Shown: positions 33,601 through 44,024, numbered from the stretch's first letter. The stretch is DNA of 64,000 nucleotides from Echinarachnius parma (GCA_037951105.1 JBAMJV010002105.1:62001-126000), one strand, 5' to 3'. Numbers and translations are program-made. The notes: generated by a model from the sequence alone, not told the origin.

Positions 33601-33969
33601 ATAACGTAATAATTGTGTACGAGGTCCACTCATCAAATAAAATTTTTATATGTCATGGAAATCAATTATGAATATCTTTCAAGTATGATGAAAGCGACCC
33701 CAATCAAATCGTGGGTAAATATCGCATCGCTCGAGGGCTATTCGGTCTTGATTCGGTTTGGTATCGGTGTAATTGCGGGCATCATTAGAGTACAACATTT
33801 CCATTCTTTTTTCTTGCGGTTTCAGTTCGGCCGAATCCAAATGGCATCAAAACCGAACCCAGCCCGAATTTTCACTCCGACACCAGATGGAATCCACTCC
33901 GAATCCTCCCCGCATTCCCCGAACCGTCCCCGACACGACTCCGACAAGTCCCCGCAAGCACCCCGATAC

Positions 33970-34021
33970 TTTGTCGGAGTGGGTTCTTTCAAGCACGCTC
34001 GAAAGAACCCACTCCGACAAA
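33970..34021. repeat. Perfect 21-bp inverted repeat, 10-nt loop
   Basis: TTTGTCGGAGTGGGTTCTTT plus C at 33970-33990 is exactly inverted at 34001-34021. It sits about 150 bp from the right end of the Harbinger-like element. Confidence 0.97.
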
Positions 34022-34169
34022 TTCGGAGTCCGAACTGGACCTCGACAAGAGACCGACAATTCCGATACCACTTCGACACCAAACCGCTAGCACCCCGAAC
34101 GTCCCCGCAACGTCCCCGAATTATTCGGTCTCGTGTCGGTCTGGATTCGGTTTGCGGTGTGACTGGGGT

Positions 34170-34321
34170 ATAACCCGTTGCCTACAGGCATCTGGTGGGT
34201 TATGTATTAACTCTATGGGGATTGCAACATCTAGTAGGGAACAGGTTAACCCATTGCCTACAGGAACCTGATGGGTCCTGTATTAACTCTATGAGCATTG
34301 CAACATCTAGTAGGGAACAGG
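34170..34321 (+). repeat. R2 76-bp tandem array, right part (two units)
   Basis: Unit starts at 34170 and 34246, with the next boundary TTAA at 34322, each step again 76 bp. At 34322 the array is ended by MITE C instead of the next CCCATTGCC. Confidence 0.95.
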
Positions 34322-34611
34322 TTAAAGGGCAATGCAACTCAAGAAAAGAGTTTATACTACTTTATACTCGTAATATTCCTGTTTATTATATGTAACATTA
34401 CTCCGACTCAGATTTCTGCTTTGGAAGAAAAATGTGAAAACTCTATAGGCTTTATTTACGCGAACACTGGAGGCCGCCATTATTAGGTTTGTACGGACAT
34501 CGGTCAATGATATGCATTAATGCACTTCAATAGCTCCTATTCAACCATTGTCTGAATACTCGTAGATGCGCATCTACTACAACTCTTTTCTTGAGTTGCA
34601 TTGCCCTTTAA
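34322..34611. mobile_element. MITE family C, perfect 31-bp TIRs
   Basis: A 290-bp element with arms at 34322-34352 and 34581-34611 that match perfectly when inverted (TTAAAGGGCAATGCAACTCA plus AGAAAAGAGTT). TTAA lies at both outer ends. It is inserted at the TTAA unit boundary of R2. Only one copy was seen here; perfect arms suggest a recent insertion. Confidence 0.95.
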
Positions 34612-35500
34612 TAGACATATAAACCAGCTTTAATAATTGTTCAAATTTCCACTTTATTATTGCAATTCAAATAGGAAATCAAGTACAAAATTAGTGCTAG
34701 GTTTCTTATAAATGTTACAGTCAGCAGAATTTCAGAAAAGAAAAGCAAATTACTCCCAAAAAGACATAACTTTCTTCTTTCTTCTCCTATTTTACTCCAA
34801 CGTTCACCGATGGTTCCAGCCATTTTTTCTCATTTCGTTAAAATTACTTGTATATGCAAAATGACATTTCAACCAATTCAAGATAATAGTGATTAAACTT
34901 GTAAAAAAAACAATGAAAGCACATAAACAAATGTGATGGTTTTAATATCTGTAAGGTACAGTTTAATAATAGTTCAAGACAATATTTTGTATAATATGAT
35001 GGAAATTTAATCTCGAAGGACAAAAATGGCTTCATTATCTTTTGCATTTGAACACTTCATGTCCAGTAAAGCGCGCTTCATGACTACTTACGTGTATCCC
35101 TCTAATTCCAGTTAATCCAAGGTTATAAGTTTCAATAACAGAGTTGATGTACATGTACTTATGAGCTGCTTCTGAAGAGTGCATCCATATCAACCAGAAA
35201 GTCTTTGAAGTCACAGACAAAAATCATCAGACAAAAGTTGCATAAATATGAAATCATTCATGTAAACTGTATATCCACAATGGTATGCTCTGATCCCATT
35301 CCTAGTCCAACATGACGTCCATCATCATGTAGCCAGATATTGATTCACAATAATGCACTTCCAGAACTAATTAGTATAGGCCAGGGCAAAAGTTTGTATA
35401 GACTACCCAGTAGTAGTAGCTTGCGAGCACAAATCATATCAACACTATAATCTGAATAGGTTGGCACGAAGTCTAACGGAATGCTTTAGGCAGCGCAGCG
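34612..35500. other. Unassigned spacer
   Basis: AT-rich sequence with no recognised repeat or gene. The minus-strand frames of 60-67 codons carry no domain. Confidence 0.35.
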
Positions 35501-35960
35501 TAACTGGTCTGGCAGCTAGACACACACACATACCTTTACACTCCATGCAATAAAAAGATGATGTAGTTCTAGGGCAGTGTGAGCGCATCCATTCAGTTAC
35601 CGTAGCGATAGCTGGCAGGAGGACTTTCCAAGCCCAGTGTGTGTGCGCACGAGAGAGCGCAGGCAAAACTTGTTGTACATGGTGAGAAGTATTGGCGCAC
35701 AAACACACAAAACTCACACACAAACACACATGTACATTCTCTCTCTCTCTCCCTCTCTCACACACATATTTAACTGCTATCTCCTGCACCCATGCACACA
35801 CTAACACACATGTACTGTATTCTAATACATGTATCTCCCCCTCTCACTCTCACCCTCCATAATCACATAGACACACACATAAATAGAATCAGTGCGCTGC
35901 GAAATCCACCCTCTCTCATCCTTTCCCTCTCTTTCTCCCTTGCCCTCTCTCCTGCTCTGT
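35500..35960. repeat. CA- and CT-rich microsatellite region
   Basis: Interspersed ACACACAC, CTCTCTCTCT and CACACACAAACACACA runs on the plus strand. The 120-codon minus-strand frame (35445-35807) overlaps these low-complexity tracts and is not a supported gene. Confidence 0.75.
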
Positions 35961-36188
35961 GATTGGCTGGTGATCCTCTACTATTTAGCCAACCACATTC
36001 CTCACTGATTGACATGATCTCAAGAGGAGATAGATAGTGCTAATATGCAATAGGGTACCGAAATAAAGCTGTGACATCATATAAATCTATTTTTAGAATT
36101 TTTCAATTTGAATGTCATTTTCCAAAAAAGCATAACAAATAATCTCCAAATGTTGAAAATCAATCAAATATGTGACATATTGGCTGAG

Positions 36189-37250
36189 ATATCGTCGTGC
36201 ATTTCACGAAGTGACACATGTGTGCGAGTAAGCACGAAACCACATTTTGAATAAAACGCAATTAAAGATTTCTGAATTTTCAAACAGCATTTTCGGGATG
36301 AATAACTTATTGTAATAGTAAGAATTGTACATGAAAAGAAAGAAGAGAATCCACTCGTTCATGTCGTGTCTAATAATAATTTGACAGATAAAAGATGAAA
36401 ACACAGAGAGGCTACACAAAATGTGTGTTCCTTCGTGAAAACATCGAACGCGCGATCTGGCACGCGATGTGTCACTTCGTGAAATTCCCAGTTGGACTTT
36501 TTTGGTACGTGCCGTTGACCCGTCGTTGGATGTAAACTTATTTTTTCAATAATTGAGCAGAATTCAAAATTTCAAATTGGCTGAATGTTTGACTGTGGCT
36601 GAATTACAGATGCTAAGTTTGAATAGAACTAAAATAAACTCAATTTATGACATTAGATACGATTTTCGGGGTATGTGTCACTTCGTGAAATTCTTTGTGA
36701 TGCTTTCACGAACCGTAGTAACGCGCACATTGGTATACGCATGTGCGCATGCGCAATCTGATGTGTCACTTTGTGAAATTCTCGATTTGACTTTTGGAGT
36801 TCGTGTATGCCGTCCAGCCGCTCAGAGATATTCTTAATTTTGCTATTAATTACGCAGAATTAGATTCTACAAATTGGCCAAATGGTAGGCCATGAATTAA
36901 TTATAGGTGTTCAACATAAATACAATTCAATACATTAGATACGATTTCAGGGGCATGTGTCACTTCGTGAAACTCAGCAACGCTCAAGTCGAAATTTCAC
37001 GAACTGGCACGCGCAATGTTCGCGCATGCGCGCTAACGCGTGTGTCACTTCGTGGAATTCATGATTGGACTTTTTCGGTCTTGTGCCGCTAGGTAAATTT
37101 AATTATTTCAGTAATTAAGCAGAATTCAAATCTAAAAGTTGGCTAAATGCTAGACCATAGTCCATAGATGCTGAATGTGAGGAAAACTGAAATTTTGATT
37201 TTTACGCAATTTTCGTGGTATGTGTCACTTTGTGAAATGCACGACGATAT
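36189..37250. mobile_element. TIR element II with iterated GTCACTTCGTGAA
   Basis: The ends at 36189-36219 and 37220-37250 are inverted copies (ATATCGTCGTGCATTTCACG / TGTGAAATGCACGACGATAT). The motif GTCACTTCGTGAA or a close variant occurs at 36203 (inverted), 36471, 36677, 36765, 36959, 37044 and 37224. Steps of 206, 88, 194, 85 and 180 bp reveal about 2.7 tandem units of roughly 285 bp with two motifs each. Units also share GATACGATTTTCGGGG and AATTnAGCAGAATTCAAA. No coding capacity. Confidence 0.88.
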
Positions 37251-37280
37251 GACCATCCGAATAAATAGTTTTCAATAGGA

Positions 37281-37340
37281 AATCACTGTTATTTTGCTCT
37301 GGTTTATGACGTTATGAACCAGAGCAAAATAACAGTGATT
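37281..37340. repeat. Perfect 24-bp inverted repeat (cruciform)
   Basis: AATCACTGTTATTTTGCTCT plus GGTT at 37281-37304 is exactly inverted at 37317-37340, with a 12-nt loop. It lies 30 bp outside element II and CCCGGGAAG follows. Confidence 0.97.
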
Positions 37341-37446
37341 CCCGGTATTTTTCTTCCCGGGAAGTTGAGATATGGCTTAATTATTCTTAGCATACTATTC
37401 AACATCTCCTGCGTTGTTTGCCAAAAATCATTCACTATCTAAATAT

Positions 37447-37640
37447 GATGACACACGCGGTACCCCGGGGTACCGCATTGTGTAGTGCCATCTTGTGTCC
37501 ACTTAAAGCACAACCGTATTGCGTTGTGCATGCAGTGCAGCGCACGCTTGTATGCACGCTATACCCAGGTACAGCCCTAAAAAATAAATAAATAATTAAA
37601 CAAAATGGCGGATATTCGTTTGGTACCCCAGGGTACCATT
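37447..37640 (+). repeat. Repeat S, copy 2
   Basis: GATGACACACGCGGTACCCC at the start and TTGGTACCCCAGGGTACC at the end. The interior ATTGTGTAGTGCCATCTTGT and AACAAAATGGCGGATATTC match copy 1 at 4729-5020, with an internal deletion relative to it. The ends themselves are GGTACC palindromes. Confidence 0.82.
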
Positions 37641-39490
37641 TATGTGCTATAAATAACTCTTTTTTGAGGTGGTAGTGAGCAAAACAAGGAATATTTGTCT
37701 TAGGGAAGTTGGATTATGGCTTAGATTTTGTTAGATTATTCTCGTCTTCTTCACTGGTGTTTACCAGAAGGCAGTCATCTTCTGAAAATTTGCTACAACT
37801 CTATTTTTGAGGGGGCTAGGAGAGAGAAAACTGTATTTATAGAGAAGTTGGATTATGGCTTTTATTTTCTTAGACATATTTTGTTCTGTTTCTTTTTCAT
37901 TTTATGCCAGAAATTGATCATAAAGCAGTCATTATCCGTCTAACTGCACCCACACACATGCATCAAGAGGCTCAAGAATGAATCTCTTACCACGAGCTCC
38001 CTCATAAATATGCAAAGCCCATCACTTACCCATCAAAACAGTCAAAAGAAAATAAGAAATATGGAAGACTTTTTCACTCGCCCATTAAATACAGAAAGTA
38101 CATAGAAGTAAAGGTGTATGCACTTCCTAACTCATTTCTACTGGAACGTGGTTAGCTCTGTATAACCTCTATGGGGATTGCAACATTTAGTAGGGAACAG
38201 GTTAATTATTGTTCTTAATTTCCTTAGAATTGATGTTTGAACATCCAGGTTCACATTATGCAAATTGCGAGAGAAACATGAAATTCACCTGAAACTTCTT
38301 TTCAATATTGTACTACTAAGCCTCTTACAAAACACTTTAAGTTATTTGGTTACTTTGGTTACATAACTGGATGGATGAATTATACAAGTTGTAATCATTC
38401 ATGCTTGCAAAATAGTACTGAAGTGCAAAGAATTCATGGGAAATTGATTAATTTTGGCTAAAGTATAAGTGAAAATGAAAACGAAGAATAGAAAAAGAAC
38501 GTCAGAGGGGCGTTACATGTAACCCATTCAACCCTCAAAGTGAACAAAAATACAAGTAATCATGGTTTCTGATATTTCATCTCCAAAACAAGAAATCTTG
38601 CAATAATTATGTCCTCTGACAATGCAAGTTTGGTTGATTACTTGATTCACACAAATACTACATACCTTTAAAAGAATCATACACTAGAAGAAACACGCCC
38701 ATTATCATAGGGTATAATATAATGGTACACCCACCCAATACCCACACAGAGCTATTAAAGGGGACCACCATGCAAAGACACAAAGTGATTGCTGGCAAAA
38801 AATAAAATTCACCATCTGAGACCACATAAATTAACCCCTTGACTATGGGAACTAGGTGGTTTGTGTACATAGTCTATGGAGATTTCTGAATCTCAAAGGG
38901 AACCAGTTAATATGGTATCTTCAGCTGATATTGTTACTTCAATATTGTTTAATGGTGTATATAAAATTCTCTATCAGCTTACAAACAGCGCTCCATAGTT
39001 GTAGACCATGGTTTAATTTTCAAACCTTGGTTTATATAAAGAAATCCTTTATGAATAGGAGCCAATGCCTTTGTGATGGCTGCCCCTGAAAGCAAAATAG
39101 TTTTAATACAATCCTAAATGGAATATTGGGTTGTCCCAGATGTAATTGAAGTGCATCTGTAAAAACCAAATAAACCCACATGTGCTACCCACCCAATCAA
39201 CCAGCCGACAAGCCAGCCAGCCAGCCAGTAATCAGCCAGCCATACGCAATGCAAAATCAATCACAATTTATGGTAGGCACTTGCTTGAATGAAAAAGGTC
39301 GATGATAATAAAGCATCTACTGTTGGGATTGAACGTTTCCTTTCCTGTATACATGTTCTAAAACCCAACAACCTTGTGGGTCCTGTAAATTGGCAGAGAC
39401 ATCTAGGGGACATTTGAATATACAATTGTGTCTAACTCTAAGTGGAAATGGCAAGGACTACATGTAAATAGAAAAGAGATAACTAGTGCA
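37641..39490. repeat. Spacer with scattered R2, fold-back and CCAG repeats
   Basis: Single R2 units lie at about 38140-38206 and 38832-38911. A remnant of the 16.8-kb fold-back sits at 38990-39065 (GACCATGGTTTAA, CAAACCTTGGTTTA). A (CCAG)n run lies at about 39209-39230. The rest is unassigned AT-rich DNA; frames of 60-77 codons have no domain. Confidence 0.55.
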
Positions 39491-39870
39491 TTCACATCCC
39501 CTTGTCTACGGGAACGGGTTAACTAACCCATTGCCTATGGGAACCTGGTGTGTTCTGTATTACCTCTATGTGGATTCCAAAATCCTGTGGGGAACAGGTT
39601 AAACCATTGTCTACTGGAACCTACATGTAGTAGGTCATGTATCAACTCTATGGGGATTGCAAAATCAAGCAGGGAACAGGTTAACCTATTGCCTATAGGA
39701 ACTTGGTGGGCCCTGTATTAACTCTATGGCGATTGCAAAATCAACTAGGGAACAGGTTAACTTCTTGTCTACAGGAACCTGGTGGGCCCTGTATTATCTC
39801 TATGGGGATTTCCTAAATCTAGTAGGGAACAGGTTAACCCATTGCCTACGGGAACCTGGTGGGCCCTGTA
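39490..39870 (+). repeat. R2 tandem array 2, left part
   Basis: About five units of 73-80 bp (TTAACCCATTGCCTATGGGA and variants), less uniform than the 31.8-kb array. The last unit stops inside GGGCCCTGTA|TTAA where MITE A copy 8 begins. Confidence 0.93.
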
Positions 39871-40266
39871 TTAAAGGGATCTAGTAACTTTGTTGAGATG
39901 TGCAAAAACTGATGAATGGTTGATGCAATGTATACTGTTGTTATCTCATATGTCCTCAGGGTATTGTGTGAAAATTTCAGGTCAAATGGACAATGTATGG
40001 CCAAGTAATGAGCGAAAATGCAAAGTGATATTGGGTGATATTCACCAACTCACTGCATTCACTTTGTACAGGGATGAAAATCTCGCCCGGAGATTTTCTT
40101 ATCTAAATACTTCAATCATACATATCTTTGTAATGAAAGGGAAATTTGAAAAACCGAAAGCTGTCCCATGATTTTATTGTTAATACGAATACAACAAGGT
40201 ATAAAGGAACCGCTAGAATTACAATTTTATTTTGAGGATTTGGACAATGTTACTAAGTCCCTTTAA
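39871..40266 (-). mobile_element. MITE family A, copy 8, with empty site in R2
   Basis: A 396-bp reverse-oriented copy between TTAA sites. It starts TTAAAGGGATCTAGTAACTT and ends CAATGTTACTAAGTCCCTTT. The R2 unit reads CCCTGTATTAACTCTATGGG without the insert. Here it reads CCCTGTATTAA, then the element, then TTTAAGTATATGGGGATTGC. Removing the element and one TA or TTAA restores the unit. Confidence 0.95.
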
Positions 40267-40445
40267 GTATATGGGGATTGCAAAATCGTAGTAGGGAACA
40301 GGTTAACCCATTGTCTACAGGAACCTGGTGTGCCATGTATCAACTCTATGGGGATTGCAAAATCAAGTAGGGAACAGGTTAACCCATTGGCTATGGAAAC
40401 CTGTATTATCTCTAGATGCAAAATCTGGTAGGGAACAGGTTCGTT
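40267..40445 (+). repeat. R2 tandem array 2, right part
   Basis: The interrupted unit is completed and two more follow, the last one shortened (CCTGTATTATCTCTAGATGC). Confidence 0.9.
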
Positions 40446-40512
40446 AGTCAACCAGGAGTAAAATGATTCCACTGATAAGACCAACACAGAAAATATGATA
40501 TATATGCTAGTA

Positions 40513-40670
40513 TACAGTTGTTAACTGGTGGTGGAGGGAAAAGCACAGAATGTTCCACTCCTGAGGGATTTTAAATGCTATTGAGGGACTTATTTTCTTC
40601 ACGAAATAGCATTTTAAATTCCCGAGGGGAACATTCCATGATTTTCCCGACAGCAAAGTTAACAACTGTT
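40513..40670. mobile_element. Fold-back element Q
   Basis: Left arm ACAGTTGTTAACTG ... GAATGTTCCACTCCTGAGGG ... TTTTAAATGCT. Right arm AGCATTTTAAATTCCCGAGG ... GGAACATTCC ... GTTAACAACTGT. Arms are about 65 bp and 80% matched, with a short centre. Confidence 0.82.
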
Positions 40671-40679
40671 TTATCATCT

Positions 40680-41325
40680 GATTGCCATGTAACAGTGCCA
40701 TGTAATATCCAAAAATATTACATGGCAGCTCATGTACTGTATTTACTAAGTCAGGTGATAAAAGTATTTATATAGTATATAACATTACAAGGACAAGAAC
40801 AAAAGAAAATGTAATAGTAACTTCACATCATCATTAGATGTGGTATATTGAATGACAAATCAAATGTATCTCTTTACATGTATGTTATATTATCTTTATT
40901 GCACGTTGTCTGTAAAAAGAATTTAACCAAAATCACACACATCTGTTTGTTGAAACAATTCATTTGAGTATAATTAATGTAAATAATCTCTAAAACGTTT
41001 ACTGAAATTGCTAATGATATAACAGCATACATTAGCCTACCTAATTTTAATGGGTTTTAGACATAACGTTAAACAAATATATGTATTACAGATTGTCAGT
41101 ATTATATCAAATAGTGGATGGTCACTTTAACATACGGTTCAAATAAGAACGATACCAATCCTGATACATCCACTGGAACAGTTGCAAAACTGAAGGGTGC
41201 CGATGAGGAATTCCAGGCCAGATTTAACGCCTTGCCTACCAGATATGGCATTTCACATAGAGTTAATACATGGCCCACTAGGTCCCCACAGTGAATGGGT
41301 TATGTACTCTCTAAAGCCGGTCACA
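40680..41325. other. Unassigned spacer
   Basis: AT-rich DNA with nothing recognised, apart from a weak R3/R2-like fragment near 41225-41305 (CGCCTTGCCTACCAGATATG ... GAATGGGTTATGTAC). Confidence 0.4.
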
Positions 41326-41329
41326 CACA

Positions 41330-41610
41330 AGGAGACATTTGCTGTTTCACGGCGTGAGACACATGCAGCTTCTGATATTCTAGCATGGCGACAACAAAAA
41401 GTTGCATTGTACGTGTGAGAGGTCTTAGTATCTAGCATTAAAACTATTTCAAGGGGTAATAAGACTGCTGTTTCACAGCTTCGAACATGTTACAATACGC
41501 AAGAGGAGACTTTTGCTGTTTTATGGCGTGAGACATGATGCAGCTTCTGATATTCCAGCATGGCGACAAAAAAAGTTGCATCTATGAGAGGTCTTGGTCC
41601 CTAGCAAAGG
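41330..41610 (+). repeat. Imperfect duplication, about 110 bp per copy
   Basis: AGGAGACATTTGCTGTTTCA ... GCAGCTTCTGATATTCTAGC ... ATGGCGACAACAAAAAGTTG ... GTGAGAGGTCTTAG at about 41329-41435 recurs at about 41503-41605. The first copy contains TTCACGGCGTGAG, a TCAC/GTGA motif with a 3-nt spacer. Confidence 0.8.
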
Positions 41611-41634
41611 ATAGGGATTGTATAATATGTGACC

Positions 41635-41880
41635 GGCTATATATAGCAAAACCCGGCACTTGTCGGTGAAAATCTAAATGTACATTTTCATACCATAACA
41701 AAGGCCTCATCAAAAGCTTTCATTTGATGCTTTGTTCTAACTAATTGGTCAATAATTGATGAAGATATGATTGTTTCAATTTACAATCATAGGACTTGTA
41801 CATACATTGTGTGAACTTAAAATGCCCATTCCTTCAAAACATGAATTACCGACCGGGTTTTGCTATAACCGGTCACATAT
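41635..41880. mobile_element. MITE H, ATATGTGACCGG ends
   Basis: A 246-bp element. Left ATATGTGACCGGCTATATAT then AGCAAAACCCGG. Right CCGGGTTTTGCTATAACCGG then TCACATAT. The arms match except for a small TATA indel. Confidence 0.88.
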
Positions 41881-41884
41881 GGTA

Positions 41885-42200
41885 GCAATACAGTGGAACG
41901 AGGTTCTTTGGACCATGGACATTACCTTGTTATATCAGGTTTCTCTTTATATCAGGGTAAAACAAACAAAAGAATAGAACGAGAAGGGACCAGTAAAATA
42001 AGCTTGATATCAAAAAGGTTTTGTTAAATCAGAGCTCTTAGTAAGAATATTTCACTGTATTACCTTGTTATAAGAGGGTTTTGTTATATCAGAGCTCATT
42101 ATAACGAGGTTCAACTGCATTACCTTGTTATAAGAGGGTTTTGTAAGAGGGTTTTGTTATATCAGAGCTCTATGTAACTAGGTTCATTGTATAGTGTTTG
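41885..42200 (+). repeat. Short tandem repeat of TTACCTTGTTATA units
   Basis: Four to five units of about 30-60 bp with ATTACCTTGTTATAAGAGGG, TTTTGTTATATCAGAGCTC and a TAACGAGGTTCA-like block. Confidence 0.7.
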
Positions 42201-42377
42201 AGGGCTTGTGGCTGTAGAAGTGATAGAATCAGTCAAAGTGAAAGCAATTTCATAGTGCTCAGCAAAGCAAGAGCATTCATTTACAATACCCCAGATTCAT
42301 ACACTCGTTCCCTTTAAATAATAGAAAAGGTGATAGTACGTTCACATCAGTTGCATAGCATGGTCAGACTGATTGGT

Positions 42378-42546
42378 AGGGGGGGGGGGGGGGGGGCAGT
42401 TGAACCAATCTGTGCATACTCTATATATACTTATTTTTCATTGTTTTGTATTCAGATTATAGGGGGAGTGTATGGGGAGTGTATGCCCCCCCCCCCCCTT
42501 CCATAGCATGGTTAAACCAATTGGGGGGGGGGGGGGGGGGGGGGGG
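42378..42546. repeat. Cluster of poly(G) and poly(C) runs
   Basis: G-runs at about 42379-42397 and 42522-42546, with a C-run at about 42486-42498. Each G-run is preceded by a variant of AACCAATTG or CTGATTGGTA. Flanking ATGGGGAGTGTATG and CCATAGCATGGT words are repeated, so this is a small decayed duplication whose G/C tracts expanded. Confidence 0.85.
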
Positions 42547-42868
42547 TATGCATTATTGGGGGCACACAAGATGAGTTTGTATTGCATTAGAATTGTCACC
42601 CTTATGTTTTCCAACGCTTCTGTTAAACTATTGAGAGAGGGCACGTGCCCCCCTGTCCTGCCCCTGAGCTACGCCCCTGGTTCGCATGAGTTGCGGATGT
42701 GCCATTGTGGTGGGTGATCTAATCAGTGACGTGGGTCGTTCCAGGTATGCCTAAATACTATGTCGCTGAGCAGGTATGCCTCGTACACCTGACATGTATC
42801 CATCATCTGTACATCATAGATACAAGTAGTCTAAATCTTCAGACACTGTTCTATCCAGCATCTATCTG

Positions 42869-43042
42869 GGGGTGTATTCTGAAAAGGATTTTAAGGTAAA
42901 AATGTATTGTATCTACGGCAATAAAATATTTTTTAGCAAATCGCTACACGTAAGTACAAATCAGAATACCACTTGGCTAAAAATATTTTAGTGACCTAGA
43001 TACAATAAATTTTAGCTTACGATCATTTTCAGAATACACCCC
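42869..43042. mobile_element. MITE N, GGGGTGTATTCTGAAAA ends, 3-bp TSD CTG
   Basis: A 174-bp fold-back. The outer GGGGTGTATTCTGAAAA and TTTTCAGAATACACCCC are perfect, continued by AAAATnTATTGTATCTA / TAGATACAATAAATTTT. CTG on both sides (42866-42868 and 43043-43045). Confidence 0.85.
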
Positions 43043-43064
43043 CTGATATCAAACATTGCCCTTA

Positions 43065-43387
43065 GTCTACAAAGTCAATGCAATCAGTTAGTGAATATCA
43101 CTTTGCATTTTTGCTCATTACTCAGCCATACAACATCCATTTAACGTTACAAATCACACATTACTTAGTGGACATATCAGGGGCCTGTTCCATAAAACGT
43201 TTCCAATTTTTGTAACTACAATGGCAACAGCCAATCAGCATCAAGCATGTTAGCTGTTGCCATGGTAGTTACAATAATTGGAAAAGTTTTATGAAATGGG
43301 GCCCTGCATGATCACAATAATACACATTGTATCAACCATTCTCCATGTTTGGCACATGTCAGTAAAGTTACTAGTAGATCCCTTTAA
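43065..43387 (+). mobile_element. MITE family A, copy 9 (left end lost, interrupted)
   Basis: It contains TGAATATCACTTTGCATTTT, TGCTCATTACTCAGCCATAC, and the right end AAGTTACTAGTAGATCCCTT with TTAA. It is split by MITE M. A tandem TAG duplication sits in the right terminal repeat. Confidence 0.82.
43180..43303. mobile_element. MITE M, nested in family A copy 9
   Basis: A 124-bp fold-back: GGGGCCTGTTCCATAAAACG ... CAATGGCAACAG and CTGTTGCCATGG ... TTTTATGAAATGGGGCCC. It divides the family A landmark GTGGACATATCA from GATCACAATAATACAC. The target duplication is not clear. Confidence 0.88.
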
Positions 43388-44020
43388 GGTGAACACACCT
43401 TTGTGAATTCATGTCAGCAGGTTCTATGAAATGGAATATATGGTAATTACAAAAACATAAATGAAAAGTAAACATGCTTTAATAGGTTGGTAGTCCTACA
43501 CTTCAGCAAGAAGATACAAAGTTATATAATGTTTACAAGGAGAAAGAGCATAAATTTCTCTATTTTTAGAGCCCTATTTTGTTACTCTACCTGCTTTAGT
43601 TATTTTGTAAGGATTTTTATTATTGCGTAGATTGCTATAATTTAGAAAAAATACTTCAATTGGCAACACATTGTGATATTTTGTAAACAGATTTTGGCGT
43701 TCAAATTGGCAACTTTGCGGCAAAGTCACTTCATATTTGTATTAAATTGTAATTACTAAATATAAATTTTCCACCTATTTTTATGTCATTAAAAGGTCTA
43801 GAAGGAAACATGCTATTTGATACAGGAATTGTTAGGTGAAAAAACTTTAAACTTGCAGCAGGTGAAACTGGACTAAATGGATAATAAAGAGAAGCATCAA
43901 TGCTATCACTATCTATAGAATTTATTGATTCTCAATGTCAGGTATGTCCGCAAGCATGCACATGGTGCACTGTCAGATTCAAGCAAACATCAACCATTTT
44001 TATATACAATGCATTATGCA
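43388..44020. other. Unassigned spacer
   Basis: AT-rich sequence without recognised repeat or gene. Confidence 0.35.
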
Positions 44021-44024
44021 TTTG

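Larger units (their letters stand above)
32317..34170. mobile_element. Harbinger-like non-autonomous element, TSD TAA
   Basis: A 1854-bp insert exactly between two 76-bp units. Ends TACCCTAGTCACACCGCAA and TTGCGGTGTGACTGGGGTA read as inverted partners; with one inserted base the match extends through CCGAAnCCAGACCGACAC. TAA lies on both sides (32314-32316 and 34171-34173), and the unbroken array unit has a single TTAACCC. A 3-bp TWA-type duplication fits PIF/Harbinger by general knowledge. Subterminal regions are crowded with CCGAC/GTCGG words. The 186-codon frame at 33613-34173 is mostly terminal-repeat text and shows no transposase or Myb-like domain. Confidence 0.88.

Noticed and set aside
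33613..34173. 186-codon frame as a possible transposase of the Harbinger-like element
   Set aside because: Its second half is subterminal CCGAC-rich repeat including the TIR. No nuclease or Myb-like motif is visible and overlapping frames on both strands are equally open.
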